Part shown: piece by piece, positions 14,797-20,189 of the stretch
Position numbering within the stretch: position 1 is the first letter of the stretch
Layout of the letters: each line of letters starts with the position of its first letter
Origin: UBA668 sp039796575
Lineage (GTDB): Bacteria; Actinomycetota; Acidimicrobiia; Acidimicrobiales; Ilumatobacteraceae
Length of the DNA: 20,189 nt
NCBI GenBank assembly: GCA_039796575.1
Contig: JBDKJP010000096.1
Location: 1-20,189, forward strand
Direction: 5' to 3'
Position numbers and translations under genes: made by a program
The notes under the pieces: generated by a model
What the model was told of the DNA's origin: nothing
Seen by the model: the letters and a program-made list of their open reading frames with translations, nothing else
Database searches by the model: none

Positions 14797-14826
14797 AAAA
14801 ACGCAACAGCGGCCCGAAGGCCGCTG
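14797..14826 (-). terminator. Rho-independent terminator of the original tRNA-Phe
   Basis: On the minus strand, directly after the tRNA CCA end, CAGCGGCC, a TTCG loop and GGCCGCTG form a perfect 8-bp stem. TTGCG and a run of five T follow. Its position right behind the CCA shows that the left flank is the natural downstream region of a tRNA-Phe gene. Confidence 0.85.
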
Positions 14827-14876
14827 TGGTGGTCGAGACCGGCGTCGATCCGGTGACCCTACGCTTTTCAGGTGCA
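14827..14876 (-). tRNA. 3' fragment of tRNA-Phe(GAA), putative attachment site
   Basis: Reading on the minus strand, the sequence shows anticodon loop CTGAAAA (14871-14865, anticodon GAA) and 3' anticodon strand GCGTA. The variable loop is GGGTC. The T arm is ACCGG-ATCGACG-CCGGT with five perfect pairs, followed by acceptor strand CTCGACC, discriminator A and encoded CCA (14829-14827). The 5' side does not fold as a tRNA: the anticodon 5' strand TGCAC has a mismatch, no D arm can be drawn, and only part of the 5' acceptor could pair. This is what remains when a tyrosine recombinase integrates with crossover near the anticodon stem-loop. It marks the left junction of the island. It is unlikely to give a working tRNA. 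Confidence 0.8.
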
Positions 14877-14880
14877 ATCG

Positions 14881-14938
14881 CCTTGATACGGTCGAAACGA
14901 CCTCGCGCAGCGTAGGAGAGTCGGAACCACTATCAAGG
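14881..14938. repeat. Inverted repeat beside the attachment site
   Basis: CCTTGATA (14881-14888) and TATCAAGG (14931-14938) are perfect 8-base inverted copies 42 bases apart, just inside the island. CGTAGG recurs at 14911, 14998 and 15016, and its complement lies in the tRNA fragment. These could be recombinase arm-type sites. From 14939 to the gene at 15086 nothing else is recognised apart from the promoter element. Confidence 0.45.
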
Positions 14939-15071
14939 GACCCTGGTAGGCACGGGTGACCGAATGCCAAGGATCGCCGTAGCGCAACACTTGATCGCGT
15001 AGGCGGAGGGTGTGTCGTAGGTGCGGCCTACCCGACCAAGCGGCGGGAGCCAGCAGCTAACGCTGACGATC

Positions 15072-15077
15072 TACGCT
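15072..15077 (+). promoter_or_regulatory. Putative -10 element of a leaderless promoter (15086 gene)
   Basis: TACGCT lies eight bases before the ATG at 15086, and no ribosome binding site is present. No clear -35 is seen. Confidence 0.35.
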
Positions 15078-15085
15078 TGATCACT

Positions 15086-15613
15086 ATGAGCAGCGAGGTC
15101 GCGTCCGCCGTCATTGCCGCGAGTGTCTCGCTGGTCATCGCGCTCGTCACGATGACCGTCAGTAGGAGAACGACCCGAGAGACGCTCAAGCGTGACCACG
15201 ATCGGCAAACAGCCGAGTTCCGTCGCATGATGACGACCAAGCTGTACGACCGACGTGTGACGGTCTATCCGAACCTGTTCGGCCGCACCGCCGCGTTTCG
15301 ACGCTCGGCTCTCAGAGACAAGCCACCAAAGGCGTTGGCGATTCACCTCCGAGCCGGGCTGGGGGCGATCGACGATTGGCACAGCACTGAGGGCGGCCTG
15401 CTGCTGTCTCCGACAGCTTTGCAGCGCTTCTACGACTTGCGTCGAGCCATCAACGGTTGCCTCTCTGCTATCGACTCCGACAGCCCCGAGGACGAGATTG
15501 CGGCGAGGCGGGAAGAGGTCTGGCAATGCAAGAACCGCCTACGCGAGGCGATGAGAAAGGACTTGGGCTTCCTCTTCGAGGAGGACGGCCTGGAGGAGCG
15601 GCAGAAGGGCTAG
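15086..15613 (+). CDS. Membrane-anchored protein of unknown function
   Basis: A 175-residue protein, first gene of the island. One N-terminal membrane segment (about 3-24, EVASAVIAASVSLVIALVTM) is followed by a charged, mainly helical cytoplasmic part rich in Arg, Asp and Glu. That part includes a likely coiled helix around TTRETLKRDHDRQTAEFRRM. No catalytic motif or family is recognised. The ATG at 15086 is preferred over an upstream in-frame TTG at 15077 because the TTG overlaps the likely -10 element. Codon choice is more varied than in the left part of the window. Proteins of this build are frequent in mobile-element and defence neighbourhoods, but no function is claimed. It is convergent with the HNH-like gene. 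Confidence 0.72.
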   Translation: MSSEVASAVIAASVSLVIALVTMTVSRRTTRETLKRDHDRQTAEFRRMMTTKLYDRRVTVYPNLFGRTAAFRRSALRDKPPKALAIHLRAGLGAIDDWHSTEGGLLLSPTALQRFYDLRRAINGCLSAIDSDSPEDEIAARREEVWQCKNRLREAMRKDLGFLFEEDGLEERQKG

Positions 15614-15664
15614 ACCGGAAGCTCTGCGACCTTGAGACCGCGTGCTCCCGTTCTGGCCTGCAAT

Positions 15665-16519
15665 TCATCCCCCTTCGGTCGTTCTCGCGTCCTCGATAGC
15701 GGCCGAGGCGTTCGGCGGGCGGAACGGGCTTTGGACGCCGACGAAGATGCCCTCATGGAACGCTCGAAGCGCGTCGCTGTCCGCTAGCACGGGGTACGAC
15801 GGCGGCCACTGGATTCCCTCTCTTGTTGGTGGCCAAACCATGAGCGGAGAGTCTCCACCTTCGCGCCAGCGCTCTGGCCGGTTGAAGGCTTCCCCGCCAT
15901 ACACGCATGCGGCAAAATGCCCGAGACCCAGGGTGACCGCGAATCCGTTCGGCTCGCCTGGGTCTGAGATCACGTCGCCACTTGCCGCGACCGCGTAGAA
16001 CGACGCCACATAGAAGTTGGTTGGGGTCCTCACCGCGTCATCACGGAACGCCAGCCTGGTGTGGAAGCCGAGCGGAGCGGTGCCTTCATTCATGATGTGC
16101 GACAGGTCATCGTCGCTCAAAACAAAGGAACCGGGCTTGAACCGCGACATCAGCGCTGCTGTCTTCGCTATCCATCTGGCGAGCGTGAGTTGATCTGAGA
16201 CGCTGAGCGTCGTGCGTTCGCCACGGACGAGCGGCCCAAGGACCGCCTGACAGTCACCTTCGAGTTGGGCCATCCAACCCGTATTGCAGGGTTCGCATAC
16301 TGCACGAACAACCACCCCAGGTTCGGCCTGCTCGAACACGCGGGACGTGTCGTCACCGGCGATTGAGAGGTACTCCCAGCCGGTGTCGTAGCCATCGTGA
16401 TTGGGACTCACTTCCATGAGCACGGAGAGGAGCCACTGCGGAACCAGGTGTTCCCGAGTGAGCGGAGTTCGTCCACACCAAAGGCAGGCACGCTGGGTTC
16501 CAGCCTTGAGTTCGGTCAT
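15665..16519 (-). CDS. HNH-endonuclease-like protein with two CxxC pairs
   Basis: A 284-residue protein. Residues 12-24 hold CLWCG and TREH (Cys12, Cys15, Glu23, His24), and residues 75-81 hold CEPCNTGW (Cys75, Cys78, Asn79). The order CxxC, EHxxPxWL, CxxCNxGWM..LE is seen in HNH-like proteins of phages and islands, where the four Cys bind zinc and the His/Asn belong to the beta-beta-alpha-metal fold. The remaining 200 residues are not recognised and could be a recognition or substrate domain. The ATG at 16519 is chosen because GAGGAG lies six bases before it; the frame is open for twelve more codons upstream. It is divergent from the recombinase, with a repeat-rich control region between. 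DNA cleavage is inferred from motifs only. Confidence 0.75.
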   Translation of the reverse strand: MTELKAGTQRACLWCGRTPLTREHLVPQWLLSVLMEVSPNHDGYDTGWEYLSIAGDDTSRVFEQAEPGVVVRAVCEPCNTGWMAQLEGDCQAVLGPLVRGERTTLSVSDQLTLARWIAKTAALMSRFKPGSFVLSDDDLSHIMNEGTAPLGFHTRLAFRDDAVRTPTNFYVASFYAVAASGDVISDPGEPNGFAVTLGLGHFAACVYGGEAFNRPERWREGGDSPLMVWPPTREGIQWPPSYPVLADSDALRAFHEGIFVGVQSPFRPPNASAAIEDARTTEGG

Positions 16520-16560
16520 GTTCGGCTCCTCGGAAAGCTGTCGGACCAGCAGCACGGGAG

Positions 16561-16589
16561 GTTAGTTGAGGCGTCGCGATCTAACTAAC
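16561..16589. promoter_or_regulatory. Inverted repeat GTTAGTT/AACTAAC in the divergent control region
   Basis: GTTAGTT (16561-16567) and AACTAAC (16583-16589) are perfect 7-base inverted copies. They overlap the putative -35 of the recombinase promoter and the leader of the HNH-like gene. This is a plausible operator for a regulator of both genes. Confidence 0.5.
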
Positions 16590-16595
16590 GATAAT
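16566..16595 (+). promoter_or_regulatory. Putative recombinase promoter (TTGAGG-18-GATAAT)
   Basis: A -35-like TTGAGG (16566-16571) and a -10-like GATAAT (16590-16595) are separated by 18 bases. This would start transcription near 16602, ahead of the recombinase reading frame. The only upstream ATG (16594) falls inside the -10 and runs to a stop after 14 codons. Confidence 0.5.
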
Positions 16596-16607
16596 GTTCT
16601 GTTATCG
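16589..16607. promoter_or_regulatory. Inverted repeat CGATAA-N7-TTATCG over the -10 region
   Basis: CGATAA (16589-16594) and TTATCG (16602-16607) are perfect inverted copies around a seven-base centre. The repeat covers the -10 element and the predicted start of transcription, a good place for a repressor or an autoregulating recombinase to bind. Confidence 0.5.
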
Positions 16608-16762
16608 ATACTCAGACAAGCCCGGTCCTAAGGTCTGAAAGCGCCCTCGTCATCGTTGAGGGCCTCGAAGAGTCAGCGCGCCTCTACGCCAACAACACCC
16701 GATCGGCGAACACGGTCCGGGCCTACAAGTCCGATTGGCGCCACTTCGAGGAGTCAAGTCGG
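16595..16762 (+). other. In-frame N-terminal coding extension of the recombinase without a normal start codon
   Basis: The frame of the recombinase is open from 16595, after a TAA, to the ATG at 16763. The translation contains ARLYANNTRSANTVRAYKSD followed by WRHFEE, which is the expected first helices of the SAM-like core-binding domain. No ATG, GTG or TTG exists in this 56-codon stretch. Either a rare start codon such as ATC is used, or a frameshift or mutation has removed the start. Confidence 0.65.
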
Positions 16763-17572
16763 ATGGTCGGCGAGTCGGCACTCCCGGCGAATGCTCGCTG
16801 GGTTGCGCTGTACGTCACGGCGCTCGCCAGTACATGCAAGCCGTCCACGCTCTCCCGGCGCCTGGCCGCGATCTCGGTGGCGCATCAGCGTGCCGGATTC
16901 CCCTCCCCGACGGCGGAGGTGTACGTGCGCGAGGTGATGAAGGGCATCCGCCGAGCCGCTGGGACTGCACCCGCCGAGGCGAGGCCGCTCTTGATCGGCG
17001 ACGTACGCCGAATCTGTGCCCGACTCGGGGGAGATCGGCAAGCCGTCCGGGACCGTGCCATCCTCCTCGTCGGCTTCGCTGGCGCACTGCGGCGCTCAGA
17101 GATCGTCGCACTGAATGTCGAGGACCTGTCACTCCGCAACGAAGGCATCGTGTTGAGCTTGCGGCGCTCGAAGACGGACCAGGAGGGTGAAGGTCGCCTG
17201 GTCGCGCTCAAGGCCGGACGTGACCCGGAAACGTGTCCAGTCACTGCGATCGCAGCCTGGATCGAGGCGTCGGACATCACCGAGGGTCCGCTGTTCCGCA
17301 GCGTGAACCGCCACGGGACCGTGGGGCAACGGTTGAGCGCACAGAGTGTGACCACCATCGTGCGTCGAGCAGTGCAGTCCATCGGCCTCGATCCAACCGG
17401 GTACTCAGGCCACTCGCTCAGAGCCGGGTTCGCAACCACCGCTGCGGCAAACGGCGCGTCCGAACGGGCGATCGCGAACCAAACTGGACATCGTTCGATG
17501 TCAGTTCTGCGCCGGTATGTGCGACACGGCTCATTGTTCACCGACAACGCCGTGACTGCGCTCGGTCTCTGA
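16763..17572 (+). CDS. Tyrosine recombinase / site-specific integrase
   Basis: A 269-residue tyrosine recombinase counted from the first ATG; its true N-terminus probably lies upstream, in the in-frame extension from 16595. The catalytic set is complete: Arg110 in GALRRSEI, Lys137 in RRSKTDQEG, His217 and Arg220 in SGHSLRAGFAT, His243 in TGHRS and the nucleophile Tyr252 in LRRYVRHG. The partial core-binding domain (about 1-65) ends before the catalytic domain. It is the natural candidate for insertion of the island at tRNA-Phe, whose remnant lies 1.9 kb to the left. The next gene begins seven bases after its stop with GGAAG as ribosome binding site, so the two are cotranscribed. No excisionase gene is recognised. 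Confidence 0.92.
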   Translation: MVGESALPANARWVALYVTALASTCKPSTLSRRLAAISVAHQRAGFPSPTAEVYVREVMKGIRRAAGTAPAEARPLLIGDVRRICARLGGDRQAVRDRAILLVGFAGALRRSEIVALNVEDLSLRNEGIVLSLRRSKTDQEGEGRLVALKAGRDPETCPVTAIAAWIEASDITEGPLFRSVNRHGTVGQRLSAQSVTTIVRRAVQSIGLDPTGYSGHSLRAGFATTAAANGASERAIANQTGHRSMSVLRRYVRHGSLFTDNAVTALGL

Positions 17573-17579
17573 GGAAGAC

Positions 17580-18137
17580 ATGCCGGACAAGAAGCCGCTT
17601 ACCGATCGTCAATTGGCTCATCGAGCGGAGATGCACAACAGGACGATGTCCAGGCTGCAGGAACTCGTCGCCGCGGCCCGCTCGTCCAACTTCACGACCG
17701 GCGAGCGAATGACACAGCCACCTGAGGTGCAGGCCCTGCAGCGACGGGTGCGGGGTGTGACCCAGCGATGGTGCCCGATCTGGACCACCGAACTGGCGTC
17801 AGTCGCAGACGCCTCGACCACGATCGCACTCGATCACGTTGTTCCCGTCGTGGTCCTGGTGGAGCGGGTCCTCATGGGTGACGACCTCCAGGCCGTCATC
17901 GAGCAGTCGGTGTTGTGCCGCCTGACCTACGCCGAGCACCGAACCGGAGGACTAGAGGTCTCGTTTCGCCTCAAGCAGCGGGACCTCTACCTCAAGATGC
18001 TCGACTGCCCCATCGAGGAACTCGGCGCCCTCGGTTGGCACCGCTATGCGCGGGCGAGAATCACGGCACGCCCGCTTGAGGAATGGCGGAACCCCCACTT
18101 GGGAGGCACGCTGCTAGTGGCGCGTCCTGACTGCTGA
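17580..18137 (+). CDS. Unknown protein cotranscribed with the integrase
   Basis: A 185-residue protein with no confident family. The N-terminal part (about 1-40) is charged and helical. The central part reads GVTQRWCPIWTTELASVA and then TTIALDHVVPVVVLVERVLM, followed by CRLTYAEHRTGG. The spacing of DHVVP and a later C..T..EH is loosely reminiscent of HNH-type metal sites, but the match is weak and not used for the call. The ATG at 17580 sits seven bases after the integrase stop, with GGAAG just before it. The tight coupling suggests a role in integration, in control of the element, or as island cargo. The gene is convergent with the one at 18172. Confidence 0.72.
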   Translation: MPDKKPLTDRQLAHRAEMHNRTMSRLQELVAAARSSNFTTGERMTQPPEVQALQRRVRGVTQRWCPIWTTELASVADASTTIALDHVVPVVVLVERVLMGDDLQAVIEQSVLCRLTYAEHRTGGLEVSFRLKQRDLYLKMLDCPIEELGALGWHRYARARITARPLEEWRNPHLGGTLLVARPDC

Positions 18138-18171
18138 GGTGGCGGCCGGGTCGGAGAAGCGTCGCTGGCAC

Positions 18172-18849
18172 CTACCGCTGCGCGACCCCGGCTGTCCGCA
18201 GGGTGTTGGCGTCTGCTCGAACGAGCGCCCACCAGCAGATATCGAACAGTTCGATCTGTGTGACGCCCAGGGAGCGGTCCCTGTGAGCCTCGCGCTGCAG
18301 TAGTTCCCAGCCTCGATCCGAGCGTTCGTCCGTAAGGCTGCCGTGGATGGCTTCGAGTGCTCGGCTGATACTCAGTCGATCGCGGACGCTCCCGCTCCTC
18401 GGTCGATTGCCCAGCACCCAGTCGGGCCTCATGAAGGTGCCGAAGATCGCCTGATTGTCGAGCACGGGCACGGAAGCTCGGCGACGAACGTGCAAGACCT
18501 TGGTCGCCAACGACGACGCGAAGCCATCGAGCCAGAGGAGCGACTCGATCGCATCGACAATCAGAGCGCGCCGTTCTTGGTTGAGCGTTGCGAGCGGTTC
18601 CTTGGGGACTGCGTCGAGTGCTATCGGCGTTCGCCGGAGCAAGCTCTGCGCCGCTGCACTCGACGGACGGCCTTCGAGGAGGACCGCCCACGCCAGGTCG
18701 CCGAACTCGATCGCGTCGCTGTCGAGAAGTGGGGAAACACGGAAGTAGTAGTCGGGGCCTCGTCGGACGTTCTCGCTGTACCAGTTCAGCAGCACCGTCG
18801 GCCGATCGATCACAATGTCGGCCCGGATGTGGATGGCGCTGAACGTCAT
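18172..18849 (-). CDS. Unknown protein resembling DUF6308-type proteins
   Basis: A 225-residue soluble protein. The phrase FASSLATKVLHVRRRASVPV followed by LDNQAI (about 110-135) resembles the helix-hairpin-helix-like core of DUF6308 proteins, where (A)TK(V/L)L..KRP.L.P..D is typical. The N-terminus, RPTVLLNWYSENVRRGPDYYF, also fits that layout. The resemblance is recalled, not computed, and the function of the group is unknown; a DNA-glycosylase-like fold has the same helical motif. Codon choice is less GC-biased than in the backbone. The ATG at 18849 has TACAAC six bases before it but no ribosome binding site. It stands between the integrase pair and the nuclease pair. Confidence 0.7.
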   Translation of the reverse strand: MTFSAIHIRADIVIDRPTVLLNWYSENVRRGPDYYFRVSPLLDSDAIEFGDLAWAVLLEGRPSSAAAQSLLRRTPIALDAVPKEPLATLNQERRALIVDAIESLLWLDGFASSLATKVLHVRRRASVPVLDNQAIFGTFMRPDWVLGNRPRSGSVRDRLSISRALEAIHGSLTDERSDRGWELLQREAHRDRSLGVTQIELFDICWWALVRADANTLRTAGVAQR

Positions 18850-19080
18850 GGTTCGGTTGTAGACCCGGCCGCCAGAATTGGACTAGGGCCTTTCGCACGG
18901 ATGACGCGTGCCTGCCGGGACCTCGCTGTAGTGGTTGCTGCTGCTGTCAGGAAGGCTTGATGGACGCTGCCAAGCATCTACGTCCGACGAAGCTGTGCGT
19001 ATCGAACTCAGGCTGGCTATGCACCGTCACCCGTTGGTGGGGTGTCATGGGTGTCATGCCCGCAATGCGACTCAACAGAG
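18850..19080. other. Intergenic region without a recognised gene
   Basis: No convincing coding region is seen on either strand. It contains a 9-base tandem repeat (GGTGTCATG twice, about 19041-19058). A weak hairpin GACTC-AACA-GAGTC (19069-19082) overlaps the stop of the nuclease gene and may help end transcription. Confidence 0.5.
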
Positions 19081-19620
19081 TCAATCGGCCAGCAGCTTGG
19101 CGGCCATCGTGACGACATCGTCCTCGTATGCATCACCCGCCAACTGATGGAGGGTTCGGCGAATCCAGTCACGGTCGCGGAGGTCCCAACCGGCGGCCTC
19201 GAAGTGACCGCGGACTTTCGCCGCCTGGCCGGACGCGATACGTCCAGCGACGAGGCAGTACCCGATGGCGGGCTTCGGCCGAGCAAGCTTGTCCGCGACC
19301 AACTGGCGCAGCAGGGCGGCCGTGACGATCTCGCGGTAGTTCGGGTCAGTGAACACTCGGAAGCGCTTCGCGAACGCTGGCTTTGAGCCGTCGAAGGCCG
19401 CGTAGTGGACGCCACCCGAGTCGAGGTACGACTTGCACTCCACCCACAGCACGCTGTTCGTCACGGGCTGGTAGGCGAGAATGTCGATGTCCGGCCGGGG
19501 CATCGAAGGTAGACCGATCTCCACCTTCTCCGCCTTCGTCAGTTCGACCTTGTAGTTCTGCCGAGTCCAGTAGTGCTCACGTCGGAGCAGTCGGGCAACA
19601 AGGTCCTCAAAGGCGTCCAT
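19081..19620 (-). CDS. PD-(D/E)XK nuclease-like protein A
   Basis: A 179-residue protein with a restriction-endonuclease-like core. An N-terminal helix contains Glu5 (MDAFEDLVARLLRREHY). Next come RPDIDILAY with Asp44 and Asp46, then VLWVECKSY with Glu61 and Lys63, the D...ExK metal and catalytic set of PD-(D/E)XK nucleases. A C-terminal helical part follows. The start at 19620 is fixed by a TGATG junction, in which its ATG overlaps the stop of the upstream gene by one base; an in-frame upstream start at 19659 would overlap that gene. Coupling with a second nuclease-like gene suggests a complex. The substrate and trigger are unknown. A role in island defence or DNA processing is inference. 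Confidence 0.78.
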   Translation of the reverse strand: MDAFEDLVARLLRREHYWTRQNYKVELTKAEKVEIGLPSMPRPDIDILAYQPVTNSVLWVECKSYLDSGGVHYAAFDGSKPAFAKRFRVFTDPNYREIVTAALLRQLVADKLARPKPAIGYCLVAGRIASGQAAKVRGHFEAAGWDLRDRDWIRRTLHQLAGDAYEDDVVTMAAKLLAD

Positions 19621-20174
19621 CAGGCTGTGTTCCGTTCGGTGGTTAACGGTGGCGACCAACTCACTACCGCTAGGTCGAGCTTGTCGCCCAGGAGACGGCG
19701 AGCCGAGCGAGCCATCTTGTGCTGGTTGGCGCGGAGCCGGTCATGCGACTTGGGCGTCTTCGCTTCCCTCATCACCACGGTTCCGTCGGGGCGTTCGCCG
19801 ATCACGTCGGGCAGACCGCCGAGCCGACCATCGTTGGCTTCCCGTAGCCGGGATAGAAGGGCCGCAGGATCGCCTGTGAGCGGCTGACAGACGAGATCGG
19901 GGCCTACGAGTATGACGCTGCCCCAAAGCTCGGTGAAGACGGCCCAGACGGCGCCGTCCGCCATGAGTTCCCGGGCGATCGCTGCACCGGCTGGCATGAC
20001 TTCGCCGCCGAGTTCGACGTACCACTCGAACTGCTGGTCGGTAGCGGGCACGTCGTCGGGCCATCGGTCGCCAGGTTTCATGCGATAGGTCTTGCGGTAG
20101 TGAGAGCGCGGAGCGCACGGCCATGAGCGTTCGAGCACTGGCACGTCGTCGTCACCGAAGCGGATGGTGTTCAT
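19620..20174 (-). CDS. PD-(D/E)XK (VRR-NUC-like) nuclease-like protein B
   Basis: A 184-residue protein. The C-terminal part holds GGLPDVIGE (119-127, Asp123), VVMREAKTP (133-141, Glu137 and Lys139) and RANQHKMA (148-155). The order G.PDV, ExK and NQ resembles VRR-NUC-type nucleases, whose late Gln helps catalysis. The N-terminal half (residues 1-110) has aromatic and acidic phrases such as DQQFEWYVELGGEVMPAG and is not recognised; it may bind a partner or substrate. Its stop overlaps the start of nuclease-like protein A as TGATG. The ATG at 20174 is 15 bases from the window edge, and only a weak AGAGAA precedes it, so further operon genes may lie to the right. Nuclease activity is inferred from motifs. 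Confidence 0.72.
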   Translation of the reverse strand: MNTIRFGDDDVPVLERSWPCAPRSHYRKTYRMKPGDRWPDDVPATDQQFEWYVELGGEVMPAGAAIARELMADGAVWAVFTELWGSVILVGPDLVCQPLTGDPAALLSRLREANDGRLGGLPDVIGERPDGTVVMREAKTPKSHDRLRANQHKMARSARRLLGDKLDLAVVSWSPPLTTERNTA

Positions 20175-20189
20175 GCTGTTCTCTACATG

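Noticed and set aside
14827..14907. A complete, functional tRNA-Phe gene
   Set aside because: The distance would allow a full tRNA and GGTCG could pair with the acceptor end, but no D arm forms and the acceptor and anticodon stems have mismatches. It is therefore called a 3' fragment.
14439..15613. Toxin-antitoxin pair formed by the MT0933-like gene and the 15086 gene
   Set aside because: They are divergent, separated by the tRNA remnant and the island junction, and the 15086 product looks like a membrane-anchored protein rather than a known toxin.
18935..19147. Small plus-strand open frame between the DUF6308-like and nuclease genes
   Set aside because: No ribosome binding site, no recognisable composition, and it runs into the nuclease gene on the other strand.

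Overview
The window is GC-rich bacterial chromosome. F420-type luciferase-like monooxygenase signatures, a DevC/FtsX-type ABC exporter, an MT0933-type small protein and a mycothiol-synthase-like tandem acetyltransferase together suggest a high-GC actinobacterium, possibly of the Acidimicrobiia/Ilumatobacter type. The taxon is an inference and cannot be proved from this sequence alone.

Positions 1-14800 look like ordinary backbone. From the left they hold: an ABC exporter operon on the minus strand (two DevC-type permeases and an ATPase cut by the window edge); an F420-dependent LLM oxidoreductase; two paralogous secreted Ser/Thr/Asp-rich proteins, one of them directly behind an ECF sigma factor and probably its membrane partner; a tandem-GNAT acetyltransferase and a class-3-like aldehyde dehydrogenase on the plus strand; the ribosome-assembly GTPase EngB; a three-gene flavin-based electron-transfer cluster (ferric-reductase-like haem membrane protein, FMN-binding protein, ApbE FMN transferase); a fused alpha/beta E1 2-oxoacid dehydrogenase; a GNAT acetyltransferase; and a 56-residue MT0933-like protein with a strong ribosome binding site. 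Clear hairpin terminators separate several of these units.

At 14797-14876 the minus strand carries the 3' part of a tRNA-Phe (anticodon loop, T arm, acceptor strand, CCA) followed by a hairpin-plus-T-run terminator. No normal 5' half is present. This is what a tyrosine-recombinase integration leaves at the far end of an element inserted in a tRNA gene. From there to the right edge the sequence changes character: lower GC, more varied codons, unfamiliar genes. The right part is therefore read as an integrative element or genomic island that continues beyond 20189, where the intact tRNA-Phe would be expected.

The island cargo seen here is: a small membrane-anchored protein; an HNH-like protein with two CxxC pairs; a tyrosine recombinase whose N-terminal coding region has no ordinary start codon; an unknown protein coupled to it that has a DHVVP motif; a protein resembling the DUF6308 type; and two translationally coupled proteins that both carry PD-(D/E)XK nuclease-like motifs. 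The last pair is the best candidate for an undescribed system, perhaps defence or DNA processing.
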